Below are positions 45,594 to 56,290 of a DNA stretch of 64,000 bases, piece after piece; position 1 is the stretch's first letter, and each line of letters begins with the position of its first letter. The position numbers and the translations under genes were made by a program. Where the stretch lies: NCBI GenBank assembly GCA_037576195.1, contig CM075101.1, positions 2,790,001-2,854,000 of the forward strand, given 5' to 3'. The notes under the pieces were generated by a model, which worked only from the letters and a program-made list of their open reading frames with translations, had not been told where the DNA came from and did no database searches. Source of the DNA: Phytoseiulus persimilis (lineage: Eukaryota > Arthropoda > Arachnida > Mesostigmata > Phytoseiidae).

Positions 45594-46429
45594 ACCCATC
45601 TGACATTGATGCCGGCTCGACACCTGTACCCCATTCGCGACCCCAGACTGCGCAAGTTTTACGATTTAACAGACATCCGCTTCCAAAAGCGACGGGCGGT
45701 GGGACCTCTTGCAGGTCTCAAGGCTTTTCCCAATGGAGAACTCCGGGATTCGAGATTCATTCCATCGAGAACATAGGTTCGGATATTCCCTCGACCAGAA
45801 TTCCCGTGATTTGGAAGTCTCCTCCCCCACGGTGCTCACTCGAGGTCAATTCATTGCTTCCAGGCGAGTTTAGTGTTCGATGGGCAAAGGGTCCAGCCGG
45901 ATGAGGTGGGGTCATGTGCCCAACCTCCCCGGAACTTCCTGAAAACAGCAAGACCGTGTTCCTGGTGTGGAAAAAAGACGTATTCCCGAAGTTTTCAGCC
46001 GTTCCCGTTACCCGATCCAGATACACTACAATTATTTAACAGCAGTTCACCTTAGTCTCCGTGGGCAAGATCAATTTTGAAATCGTTATAGCCGGAGAAC
46101 CAATGGGCGCACGGCGTCGAACGACGACCAGATCGCATGATTTCCAAGTCGTTGAAAATCGAGGGTTTCCCAGTTTCGATGTTCAATACTCCTCTCATGG
46201 CCGGTCAATTTTTTTCCGGATTCTGTCTCCGGAAGGGGAGAGAGGTTCGAGAGCTCGGCCTGATCAATCACATGGTTCGAATCTGATCATGCTTTAGCCA
46301 GCTCAACCACCAGTATGTTCCAAAACAATCACAAAATCCGAATTCAATTATCCTTTAGACAATTCAGCTGCCAAAGTGTTTGGGAACAATTTCGAATTTC
46401 CCATTCAATCTTGCTTGAGCCGATGCAAA
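45594..46429. other. Unannotated stretch
   Basis: No gene recognised. Short frames on both strands only. Confidence 0.4.
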
Positions 46430-46515
46430 GGTGATTCCGAGACCAATCTGGCCATTAGTTTCCAACTTTGGAGGGGTGATTCCGGTACCAATCAAGCCAT
46501 TACTTTCCAACGAGG
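46430..46515 (+). repeat. 45-bp-family repeat, two units
   Basis: Two units reading GGTGATTCCGAGACCAATCT and GGTGATTCCGGTACCAATCA, each followed by a GGCCATTAGTTTCCAACTTT-like second half. They are closest to the 3556-3870 array. Confidence 0.8.
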
Positions 46516-46674
46516 TTCCTTCAGCCCACTCCACAGTTCTTGAAACAGATGTCACCACTGGTGAAAGCGATGCCGACCAAATATCTATCCAACCAGTGGT
46601 CGATGCCCCGCTCAAGAGCTGTATCGTTTCAATCAGAATAACGAAGTCATCATCAGCCTTTGGTGGTGATACAG

Positions 46675-46691
46675 TGGTGTCAGAAGTCAAC
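46675..46691 (+). promoter_or_regulatory. Possible primer-binding site of BEL-2
   Basis: TGGTGTCAGAAGTCAAC lies 36 bases before the gag ATG and has the TGG start expected of a tRNA-complementary site. Without a proven LTR next to it, this remains tentative. Confidence 0.4.
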
Positions 46692-46726
46692 TTTTATCGT
46701 GTTTGTGCTTGCCAGACGCTATTACC

Positions 46727-48862
46727 ATGCCAGTGTCGACCGGAATGATAGGTCCTCTGAAGAATGCGTCCGATACGGACCGCTATAACTCTCTACAGAG
46801 CGCCGGAAAACAGATGCGACGCCAGGTATCGCTAGGCTGTAGGAGAGTTGACGAACTCTACGAAAAGCCGGCGGACACAGACACCCTGTCTATACTCACA
46901 GAAGAGACTACCCTGACGAATCTAAGGGAGAGACTCGTGAGATTGGACTCCGACATGGAAGTTCTTCTTGCAGTCGCGGAATCAGAAGAAGAACTGAAGA
47001 ATCGAGAACTGTGGTATGATCGTTGTGTGGAATATGATCGAACCATTAGTCGAGCCTTGAGCAAACTGAGGCTCTTGAAAGACAAGATGCATTCTTCGGC
47101 GCCGGAGCTTAGGACTGAAGGTCAAGAATCAAGCTTGAAGGCAGAAGCTGCATACTCGGGCAATTCGTTGGGAATTTTTTCAGAATACGCCCGCCGACTT
47201 GAGGAGCCAAAGGTAAACACGCCAATCTGGCGAGTTGACGCTCGAAGGAGAGAGGGTCAAACCATTGGTGAGGGATGACAGTGATCGGTGCCCTGCGTAT
47301 CGGTGTGTTTCGGCCTCTGACGCCGCTTGCTGTCAGTCTGCTCGCATCGCATCGCTCGCTCGCCAAAAACCTAACCTAACCTTACCCAATCCCTCCGCAG
47401 TGCCCTTGGGCCGCTTGCTATCAGTCTGCTCGCATCGCTTCGCTCGCCCGCCAGAAACCTAACCTTATCCAATCACCCCGCAGTGCTCTGACGCCGCTTG
47501 CTGTCAGTCTGCACCAAGCTTCTGGCAGTTCGTGTCCCTCGCCACGCTCGGGATAATTCGACACCATCGGGCTAGAAAGCCCTCAAAATACCACAGACCC
47601 ATAAATTACGCCGGCTCCTGGCTCGCTGCCTATCGCTGACCATGCTCCCTTGCTTGAGACCAGCCCGCGCTTTGTTCAAAAGGAAACTCGCCAGCCCGTC
47701 AGTGTGGTGGCTTGCAGCCGCTACTTCGTAGTCGGCTCAAGTCGGCGGGCGTATACTGAAAGAGAACCCTTCGTTGCTATCAGACAAGAAAGCTTCGTCG
47801 TCACTGGACAACCCCGCACAAACTTCAATAGAGACGAGGCAGGTGGTTGTGAAACAGGAGGACACGATTTTGAAGTTCTCTGGCGATGCGAAGCGTTTTC
47901 GGGAATGGTTCGAGCAGTTCGAATCGATCGTGAGTGGCCGCTCAACCTTGGAAAAGTTCAGAAAGCTGAAAGGCGCCCTCACGGGAGATGCTTTGAGAGC
48001 TATCTCCCACATAAACCTTTCAGAAGAAAAGTACGACACTGCACTGGGAATCATAAAGGAAGAATTAGGAAGTTTCGTCTCGGCTCAGTATGCACACATT
48101 GTGGAGATCATGAGAACTTGCAACTCTAAAGCTTCAAGACCGCAGATAAGTGGCACGTCTTCGTTCCAGCGATCTCGCAGAACGTAAAAGCGCTCAAAAG
48201 CTCAATAGACAGCTTGAGTGGCACAGCGGTGGCTCTTCTTCCAATGATTGTAGGAAATATACCATCGAACGTTAGGGAATATTTTCTGGGGGGACATGAG
48301 TTCTCTACGTCAGATCCCCCCCCCCCCATGAACAGCTCGAAGCGTTCCTTAAATTCACCGTGAAGGAGAAAGAAATTAGAGCCAGTGGCTTCTCCGTTAG
48401 GGATAAGGGAGGTTTTAACAGGGAAAAAACGGGCGCTAGTGATATGGGGAATAAGTATGGTTCGTATACGGTGAAGGCGAAAGAGAACTACTCTATCTTG
48501 GGGAATCAAACTCCAGAGGTGGATCATTCGTGTATGTTCTGCGGTCACACTAATCACGGTTCAGCGAAATGTAGGAAAACGCTGAGCAATGAAGAGAGGC
48601 TAGAACTAGTTCAGAAAGTGAGTGGTTGTGTCAAGTGTCTAAAACGTAATCACATGCCCACGAAGTGTAGAATGAAACTAGGCTGTAGAAATTGTAATGG
48701 CAGCCACCACGTCATGGTGTGTTTGAAGAAAAAGAGCGAGCAGGGAACAACGGCAAGGTTGGGAGAATCGGCAGAAATAAGCTTTGATACAGGCCAGTCA
48801 GGGAGCATCGCAATCAATTCATCGGTTGACGGGATGGGGGAACCATATCTCCCGACGGGCTA
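46727..48862 (+). pseudogene. BEL-2 gag, broken
   Basis: The N-terminal part (ATG 46727, to about 47185) is rich in charged coiled segments (TTLTNLRERLVRLDSDMEVL), typical of BEL gag N-termini. After the 564-bp insertion, the DUF1759 core follows at 47774-48120 (ILKFSGDAKRFREWFEQFES, LTGDALRAISHINLSEEKYD). Then come a frameshift near 48160, a C run near 48320, another shift, and three zinc knuckles at 48530-48720: CMFCGHTNHGSAKC, CVKCLKRNHMPTKC and CRNCNGSHHVMVC. The frame continues toward the protease up to the Merlin insertion at 48871. The protein would have packaged the element RNA. At least two frameshifts prevent that. Confidence 0.82.
47188..47751. mobile_element. 564-bp non-autonomous element inside BEL-2 gag
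   Basis: Its ends form an inverted repeat CGCCCGCCGACTTGAG, with TA on both sides (47186-47187, 47752-47753). The surrounding sequence fits a TATAC/AATAC overlap as well, so the exact duplication is uncertain. It carries two to three units of a roughly 85-bp repeat (GCTTGCTGTCAGTCTGCTCG, CCTAACCTAACC) that also occurs upstream of both Merlin transposases. A segment near its left end (ACGCCAATCTGGCGAGTTGA) resembles the right end of Merlin-1. It is probably a Merlin-derived miniature element. No coding capacity. Confidence 0.6.
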
Positions 48863-48904
48863 CGCGTTCGGGTGCTAGTTGGTTTGGCTCCCGGCACGCG
48901 GTGG

Positions 48905-50389
48905 GGGTCTAGGCCACAAGCGCTCAAAAAGTGCACAATGAACGCATTATTTAAAGGGACCGTGAGAGTGGCCCTGCTGGATAGAGCTGCAGAGCTCACG
49001 CCGGCCGCCATCTTGGCGAACGAATCTCAGCCGAGAGTCTCGGCACTGCGGCGGGAAAGCGCAGAGGCAAATGAAAACCCTTTCAGAGCCCATAAAATGG
49101 AGAAACGCGCGACAGATTGCGATGTATTCCAGACCAGCCAAGAGGCTTCACCCGTAAGTTGAGCAACTGATGGGGAAATCGACCCTTAGCTCGCGGGGGA
49201 AAGTTTTTTCTGGGCTGTTCTCGAGCCTTTGATGAAAACGATCGAAGAGAAAGACGGATGATTACAAGTAAGCTCGGGATGAACCGTATTTGGGCTGGTC
49301 CATCCACACGGCTGCAGTCAAACTCTATTGAATTCCTCGATCTACGACTGTTGTCGCCTGCAGACACGAAGCGAAGCCCAATCTTTCAGAGAGAGACATT
49401 GAGCGATGACTAGACTCCTCCAGCAGGAGCGCGGCCAGTTACTCTGAGAATCTCTCGAGTACAAACTAATGGAAGTATAGCTGTTGCTGGTGATATTCAT
49501 CAATCCTCATATGTGTGTTATCCAAGATGCCCTCGGCGGATAGTTCGTAGTCGAGTCGAAGTCGCTTCCATATCTACTCCTCCTCGAAGAACGCTTCATT
49601 GGCGGATCAAGCGGCTCAGGGTTCCCATGTCAACTCCATTCCCCAGGATTGCACATCTCACTGATATTGATTCCAATCCCGACTCGGAGTCATCTCATAA
49701 TGTTCAAATATCATATTTTGCTCCGGGGCCCTTTCTCTGAATGAATACCAGCCCAGGTCAACCATGACGGCCCTGTTCGTTATCGGAAATCGCCTCTCTG
49801 ATTCACTGTGAAGGCACCGTCGCTGATCCGTAGACGAGTTCATGATGAGAATATGTGAAGCAGGAATAGAAGGGATGTAGCAGGACAGCCTTGGCGCAGT
49901 CTCTCACTTGTCTCCATCGGGGCCGCAGAAAGTTCCTCGTAGGCTGCTCCACATACGGCTTCATATAATAGGTTCCTTGATTCATCAGCCTCCTCCGTTC
50001 CGAGCGATGTAACCAAGCGATCGCACTGAACTCTCGCCAGAGTCCGATGTTCTGTGAGCGACATTGCTTATTTCTTAGCTCGAAAGATCTCGTTGGAACA
50101 CCGCCTACAGAACGCATGCTCCACGATGAATGCCAGGGAATGCGCATCGAAAAGAAGCAAAGCATTGATGATATCAATTTCATTTCCCAATAGGTTGGGT
50201 ATCCAGCCTCGGCAAGCTCTCCGAATCGGTTTCTTTTCGAGTCCGCGCTTCGTCCGGCTCATCGCCAAGCTTCTATGCCGAGATTGCTTCGCCCAGATGG
50301 TTAGCGGCGCTGTCCGGTAGAGCTGCTCTAACAGTCCCTTTAAATAATGCGTTCATTGGGTACTTTTTGAGCGCTTGTGGCCGCCTCCT
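48905..50389. mobile_element. 1485-bp element B with long inverted ends, nested in Merlin-1
   Basis: An 8-bp duplication CGCGGTGG flanks it (48897-48904, 50390-50397). Its inverted ends are long, about 100 bases and roughly 85% alike. They contain GGCCACAAGCGCTCAAAAAG and then AATGAACGCATTATTTAAAG. No transposase is recognisable within it. A degraded RT-like fragment lies near its right end on the minus strand. Duplication length and long ends fit a non-autonomous Merlin or MULE; I cannot decide between them. Confidence 0.8.
49840..50064 (-). pseudogene. Degraded LINE reverse-transcriptase fragment
   Basis: The only diagnostic piece is METSERLRQGCPATSLLFLL (about 49855-49915 on the minus strand). 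It parallels METSSRLKQGCPLSSTLFIL of the LINE at 60290-62200 (RT motif B region). The sequence either side is too decayed to align by eye. It may be captured cargo of element B. Confidence 0.45.
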
Positions 50390-50599
50390 CGCGGTGGCGG
50401 AGTGTGAATCGGCGCCAACAGCGAAGCGAGCTGCGTCAACCGAGCGTTGTTTACGTGAGAAGATGGGAGAGGGCAGCGTGCTGGCCAGCGCCTAGAGGTG
50501 TACTGCACTCTGGGTTCCGGCAAACGGACTGGGAATGGAGCGGGGAATCGGGTACAGCAGTCGGAGTCCAGGTAAATGGACTCGAAACAGAGCGAAGAG

Positions 50600-51000
50600 A
50601 TTGGGTGAGGTTAGGTTAGGGCTCGGGCGAGCGAGCGAAGCGATGCGAGCGGACCGTCAGCAAACGCGCCCGGAGCACGGCGAGGAAAGGCTGGTTCGGA
50701 TTAGGTCGGGGCCCGGGCCAGCGAGCCGATTCTCAGCGAGCGCACTCGCAGCAGTGCGGGGGGACGGGTTCTGGTTCCTGCGAGGAACAGTGCGGGGGAC
50801 TGGTTGAGGTTCGGTTGAGCCTCGGCCGAGCGAGCGAAGCGATGCGAGCGGACCGTCAGCAAACGCGCCCGGAGCACTGCGAGGAAAGGCTGGTTCAGAT
50901 CAGGTTGGGGCCCGGGCGACCGAGCGGATTCTCACCCAGCGCACTCGCAGCAGTGCGGGGGGACGGGTTCAGGTTCCTGTGAGTCCCCGTGAGGTCCTAA
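50600..51000. repeat. Two copies of a 199-bp GC-rich unit upstream of the Merlin-1 transposase
   Basis: The unit starting CGAGCGAGCGAAGCGATGCG at 50628 recurs at 50827, a 199-base offset, with few changes over most of its length (GGACCGTCAGCAAACGCGCC, GCACTCGCAGCAGTGCGGGG). GGTTAGGTTAGG precedes the first copy. The same family, reverse-complemented, occurs at 47326-47530 and 63380-63500. Confidence 0.85.
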
Positions 51001-51233
51001 AGGCCCTCAAATGATTGAACCCAAGAGCACTTCCTGCTAGCGCACTGGAAGCAGACCAGCCGGGACCGAGAGCGCCGGTACGATTTCGCGGGGTCCAGGT
51101 TCCAAAATTTGCTGCGCATTAAATGGATTTGAAAAATTAACGGTACATCATTGACGTTTCGAGTGCACAGTGCGTCGATTTTGATCAAAACTTCGCTTCG
51201 TTGTGTGATTCCAAGTGCGGTTCCGAGGTCAAC

Positions 51234-52059
51234 ATGAAGCTGTCCAACCTCCTCACGTTCCTCCAGGATGAGCATACCGCGCACGCTTTTCCGCGCTCAA
51301 GAGGTATTTTGCACGAAGAACGCCTGTGCCCCACTGGGCACACCATGGTGCTGGACAGCGCTCGCTTGCGTTATCGGTGCATGATTCGGAAGTGCAATCT
51401 CGACATCGGAGTTCGCAAAGGAACATGGCTCGCGAATAGTCGCCTACCGTTGCGCGATGTCATCATATTCATTTATCTATGGGCTCACAAAGAAGCCTCC
51501 ATCAAATTCGTCGATGAACTCCTTGGAATGAAACGCAACAGTGTAGTGACCTGGAGTGCTGCTCTCCGTGAGATTCTAGTCGATGAGCTAGAGTCGCGTC
51601 CGCCAATCGGTGGAGTTGGTTCCACAGTTGAGATTGACGAGTCGTTGTTTTCGAAGCGGTCGAAGCGAAACCATTGCGGTCGCATTCTCCCCCAACAATG
51701 GGTTTTCGGAGGGATCTGCAGGGAAACCCGCCAGGTTTTCATGACACGGGTCCCGGATCGAACCAAAGAGACTCTCGAGACATGCATACGAGCTAAGGTC
51801 CTCCCGGGCACCACAATCATCTCCGACTGCTGGAAAGCCTACAACGGGCTTTCGAAATTGGGCATCTGCAGGTCAACCACTCCAAGAACTTTGTTGATCC
51901 CGTAACAAGGGCGCACACGCAAACCATCGAGCGCCAGTGGCGCATCGTCATCAAATCGATTCCTACGTCGCGGAATCTCTGTGGCACCAGTCGTTGAGGA
52001 GTGAGGACCCGTTCGATTCCATCCTCCTACTCATCGCCACCACTTTCCGCCCCAAATAA
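51234..52059 (+). pseudogene. Merlin-1 transposase (IS1595/ISXO2-like DDE), frameshifted
   Basis: The enzyme would cut the element out and rejoin it elsewhere. The ATG at 51234 (MKLSNLLTFLQDEH) is the first good start. There is an N-terminal zinc-ribbon-like part (CPTGHTM, RYRCMIRKC, then GVRKGTWL) and then the core: VEIDESLFSKRSK with the first Asp, GRILPQQWVFGGICRE, and SDCWKAYNG with the second Asp (about 51830). After a frameshift near 51860 come HTQTIERQWR, containing the third acidic residue, and, after a second shift and a small deletion, a C-terminal DSYVAESLW segment ending at TAA 52057-52059. All three catalytic positions survive, but the frame does not. Merlin is related to bacterial IS1016/IS1595 elements. 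Confidence 0.88.
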
Positions 52060-52204
52060 ACTTTTCCCATCATTTTCACCGCGCATTCATTCTACAAGAG
52101 CTCTGGTGGGAAAGGGCAAGAGACCACTTTGAAGGCGAACGCTCGAAACGCCATTCTGGCGACTTGGCTCTGCCGGGAGCCAAACCAAAAAATTACCGCG
52201 TTCG

Positions 52205-53894
52205 TCTCTGTAGGTCCGAGAAAAGAGTTGAGACGCGTACTCCTTGACCCGGGGAGTCAGATATCTTATGTCACCCTAAGACTGGTCTGAAGTCTTGTGC
52301 CTGAAGCGAAGGGAAAAGAGCTTCTAGTTACGCATACGCTCGGGGGAAATGCCTCTGCAGTGAAAGAATTCATTAGATATGCGTTGACTTTGACTAGTAG
52401 GTTCAACGCGAATTCGAACGTTAAGATATGCTGTCTGGGAATCCCGATGGTAACGAAGACCGTCTTTCCGTCAGCGGAAAGCGTGTGTGGCGTGTCGGAA
52501 TACGCGGTTCATGGATAAAATCCTGAGGACCGAAACATTGATATTCTGCTGGGAACTAACGATTTAAGAAGCGTGTGGTTAAACGAGTCAACCTCGCAAG
52601 ATCGAATGATTGCTTGGAACACCAGACTCGGATGGTTTACTTTTGGGAGAAAGGCAAATTTTGGTCAAAGCGCGACAGCATGCCTTGGTAGCTTCCAGGG
52701 GCAGAAGAAAAGTTGTTAGAGGAATCGTGCGTCTCTGAAGAAATCCCGAGTGGCATCGAACATGATGCGAGGATGGAGACAAAGGGGGATATCGACTTCC
52801 TGTTCGAAACGGAGTTATTGGCTATCGAATCCCCAGAATGGGACGATAGCATAGATCGAGAGAAATTCGATGACATTTCCAAACGATCCATACGAAGACG
52901 AGCGAACGGGAGATATTGCCTCAAGTTACCTCTCAATGAGAAGCTTCAAGCTTCAGGTCGGAATGAGAATTTGGCCCGTACGCGCCTCGCCAACTTGATA
53001 ACGAAAACCCCTCGAGAAGTTCTGCCAGCAGCGGATTTAGAGATGAAAAAGTATCTAGAGAGTGGTTTCGCGGAAGAAGTGAGGCCCCACTGTAGGGATG
53101 AGTTTGCACATTACCTTCCAATTCAAATTGTGAAGAAATCAACTACAGGGCTAGAGCCAGGTTTTAAAATTCGGTTGGTGAAGGACGCCGGTGCGAGATC
53201 AAAAAACTTGGCGAGTTTGAATGATGTGCTCCACACCGGTACGAATCTCTTGCCGAACGTTTTACACGTGCTGACAGATTTAGGAATGATCCAATCGTAG
53301 TCACCACGGATATAGAAAAGGCATTTCACCAATTCGAGATAGATGAATCGCTCCGGACATTCTCGAGGTTCTTCTGGAGGCCGAAGATTTGTGACGATCC
53401 CGAAGCGCCGTTGAAAGAATACTGGGCAACAAGGTTGGATTTTGGTTTAGTTGCATCGCCTTGGTTACACCAGGTAGGTGTGAGATACCACTAAGAAGAA
53501 GAAAAGAATGGGGATTCTGTTAACGAAGATTCGATAGACGAGATCAAAAACTCAATCTACATGGATGATTTTTCATTCGGCGCGATGAACGTGAGGGAAG
53601 CACGGGAGAAAACGGAAGATTGCGTCGAGATCTTCAAGAGAGGTCATTTCCCTTTGAGTAAATGGGCCTGCAATTCTGAAGCACTCGCTAAAGAGTTAGA
53701 AAAGAAGGTTTTAGACAGAGATTGCAAGGTGAAGTTTGAAGAAAGGAACTTCAAATTCCTGGGAGCGAGATGGTGCCAGGTTTCAGACACTTCAGGTGTG
53801 TTTTGTGAAAAAGCAGTGGCGGAGTTGAGAGAAAACACAGCCTCGAAGCGGTCGCTTCTTTACGGGTTAGCACGCGTATTCGATCCGTTGAGCA
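52205..53894 (+). pseudogene. BEL-2 pol, first part: protease and reverse transcriptase
   Basis: Directly after the Merlin insertion the protease active site appears as RVLLDPGSQISYV (about 52240), with the BEL-typical LLDPGSQ context. A TGA interrupts it at about 52289. The linker (52713-53000) includes DDSIDREKFDDISKRSIRRR. The RT follows with FKIRLVKDAGARS and a frameshift near 53285, then TTDIEKAFHQFEI (motif A), FGLVASPWLHQVG, a TAA at about 53493 and the catalytic YMDDF (about 53560). The region ends in ARVFDPLSIL, where the MULE is inserted. It would have encoded processing and DNA synthesis. It is not functional. Confidence 0.86.
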
Positions 53895-53902
53895 TTCTCA
53901 GC

Positions 53903-54047
53903 GGCGTAGCCTCAGATGCCAGAAACTCAGATGCCAGAAACTCAGATGCCAGAAACTCAGATGCCAGAAAACTCAGATGCCAGAATATAACACTCTCCCG
54001 ATTCTGAAGAGGTCCCCGCTGATTTAGCGGGCCTTTGGAGGCGGCGT
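53903..54047. repeat. Left inverted end of MULE-2 with five 15-bp repeats
   Basis: Units of CTCAGATGCCAGAAA run from 53911 to about 53986, one with an extra A. They are followed by ACTCTCCCGATTCTGAAGAG and a small CCGCT...AGCGG hairpin. It is the inverted counterpart of 58415-58628, with half the repeat number. Confidence 0.9.
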
Positions 54048-55170
54048 ATGAAGTTTGGCGGTGGAATTGTTTTGGTTTACTCCAGGCCACATCGGACAAG
54101 AATCTCGCTTGGCTGACGAATAAGCATCGGTTGCCTAGATCTGGTATAATTTTGAATGCTGTCAGCCCGCTCTCTGGTGATTCAGCATGGATCGAATGCT
54201 GATATTCTCCCATAGCTTTAGAAAAACCTGCTCTCCCGTTTGGAGTTTCCCTCATGGTGGGGCTGTGTATCGCTTGGTTTCTTAGCGTGAGTAATATTCT
54301 GGCCTCGTCTGTGTGAAAGGGGTTGGAGACAGTTCGGAGAGGCTGTCCCTTCAAGCTCCTCTGGAGGATTCGAAAGACAGTCGAGATTCGTCCCGATGAT
54401 GGAGGTACCGGAAGAACTTCCCGCACTGAGGGCAGCAAGAAACTCGGCGGCGCGACGTTTCGAAACTTATGTCCTCTATCAGGGGTTTGGGAGACGACCG
54501 AATGCTTCTCACTTTGATAGCGCTGGCTCCGCAAGGCGCAAATTCCGTCAAGAAATTGCTCAGTTCTTGACTCTGTCGACATCATAGCTCAACAACGAAG
54601 CGAGTAGGATGAGACAAGTTTAGGAAAAACACAAACTTGAGCTACAAACGTAGCATCAGATTTCTTTAATCGTAGAGCCGGGGAAGAAAGTGCGCGAAAT
54701 TCCTATTCCATCCCACCGGGTAACACATTTTATACGCATAGGTATCATTTCTGGAACACTAAAACATCGACTGAAAAACGAATCAGCGTGGGCTAACAAA
54801 GAGTGGAGAATCTTATCATGGACAATACCCAAGACGATTCTTTTGATCGAGCGTCTCTAGCGCTTGCTTCGCTGATGCTTGGAACTAGGAAATCTCACAA
54901 AAAGATATCGGATCGAGCCCATATGCAAACCTTGCATATGTAGCGAACCTTGAGTGCGGCGCCTCAATGCGAGGTCGAGCTACTAGGAGAACATGGGGAG
55001 GAGGACATAGATATATCCTGCTCGTGGATACGGAATGAAAGCTTCGAAATACGGGTGGTGCGAATTCTAGGATCACAAACTCGAGCAAACGCACTCGAAC
55101 AAATTGACTGCGATCGGAAGTGAACCATAGAACCGTGATGTGATGTGCTGACTACACAATGCCGACATTG
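54048..55170. other. MULE-2 interior, left part
   Basis: A minus-strand frame of 241 residues (53860-54585) spans the left end and has no recognisable domain. Part of it is translation of the 15-bp repeats (FLASE), so I do not call a gene. Around 54680-54900 the plus strand can be read in short protein-like segments, but nothing is diagnostic. Confidence 0.4.
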
Positions 55171-56290
55171 CTACCGTGTCTCGAACGATGGGAGATTAAA
55201 CGCAACGTGTCGAATGAACCTCAGGAGGGTGAGCTGGTTAGTTTGGAGGCGAGTCACAAGACCTGCGTACTTTTCATTGAGAAGCTTGTCAGTCAGGTTT
55301 TTCCTCGGAGGGCGCCCTCCTGCTTCGAGTAGTATCATGTCATGGCGAAATCTCTGCTCCTGCAGTTTCAAATGTGAAATCATTTCGAACAAGTTCGCGT
55401 GACGTTTCTTCACCGTGGAATTGAGCGACTGGTGCCAACCATCCACATGGTTGGTTGTTCTGGGCCCGGAATTAGCGTAATGGTTCCAAAGCGCCCGAGG
55501 AAACACAGTCTCATTTTCTAACCAGGTGTCGATGAAGTACATCTTGTAGTCCTCGAGAGCCCCGTAGGCTCCATGGTCTGGCCCGGGTGATTCCGCATTA
55601 ATCTCCATCCAAGCGTCCTCCACGAGATGCAATGGTACCATAGCTAGCGCACCCGAGCACCGAATGAATCGCTTCACCGCCTGATCATCATAGAATCTTG
55701 CCAATCCGAGACTCTGGACTTTCCGCCAAAGACTTTGACAAAAGTGGAAATGGCATCCTTTGATTTCTGAGTGAGGAAACGCTTCTTCAATAGCTCGTAA
55801 GGTGGCTTGTTCGAAGTCGAGTTGGAACCGGGCTGGCGCGAAGACTGCTCCTTTCGACGTTGCGTGATTTTTCAAGAGATTGAACATACGGATGTACGTG
55901 CCATTGGTTTTTTCTGGGAGCAATCTCGAGCCCGTCATCGAAGAGGAGGAAGGGATCGCCTTCCAAATTCAGAGCCCAATCGCCTTCGAGCACGATTTCC
56001 GCTCTGGATTCTGGGAGCGGCGGACGGATGGTCGCACGTGCGCGCTGTAGTACACAACGAACCGCATCAAAGCTAGGTACTACCGCACCAATTTGCTCCG
56101 TCTCGTGATCTTCTTGCAGCTCAGCGATAGCCGTCGCTCTTTCGCCAAGGTAGACTTCTTTGAGGGTCTTTTCGGGCTGGGCGATGACTGCGGCCTTCAT
56201 CGAGTTGGACGTTGATCTATAGATGACTTCGGCCTCGTCTGGCCCGTGGTTGTGAGTTCCGGATGTTTTCGAGATCGTCGGATGTGGCAT
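55171..56290 (-). pseudogene. MULE-2 transposase core with internal deletion
   Basis: Minus strand. The N-terminal segment (56290-55925) has GTHNHGPDEAEV, the end of a FLYWCH-type zinc finger, then ALNLEGDPFLLFDDG. A deletion with a one-base frame change removes roughly 60 residues that normally hold the first catalytic Asp. The frame resumes with LLPEKTNGTYIRMFNLL, FQLDFEQATLRAIEEAFP (second acidic region), GCHFHFCQSLWRKVQ, WLENETVFPRALWNHYANSG and WHQSLNSTVKKRHANLFEMI. It stops at 55171. MULE transposases cut at terminal inverted repeats and leave 8-9-bp duplications. The loss of the first Asp region means this copy is inactive. Confidence 0.88.

Larger units (their letters stand above)
48871..52196 (+). 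mobile_element. Merlin DNA transposon (Merlin-1), 3.3 kb, with an element nested in it
   Basis: The 8-bp duplication CGCGTTCG lies at 48863-48870 and 52197-52204. The ends share an inverted TTGGTTTGGCTCCCGGCA core within 26-bp termini. The BEL-2 frame is continuous across the insertion point when the element and one duplication are discounted. Inside are a nested element (48905-50389), a region with a 199-bp duplication (50600-51000) and an IS1595/ISXO2-like transposase (51234-52059). An 8-bp duplication is what Merlin elements make. The transposase is frameshifted, so this copy is dead. Confidence 0.87.

Noticed and set aside
47326-47400. CCTAACCTAACC as telomeric (TTAGG) repeats
   Set aside because: Only two to three units, always within the same GC-rich module tied to Merlin elements. 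It is not a telomeric array.
53860-54585. 241-residue minus-strand frame at the left end of MULE-2 as a cargo gene
   Set aside because: Part of it is repeat translation and part is BEL-2 sequence read backwards. No domain, and it crosses an insertion boundary.
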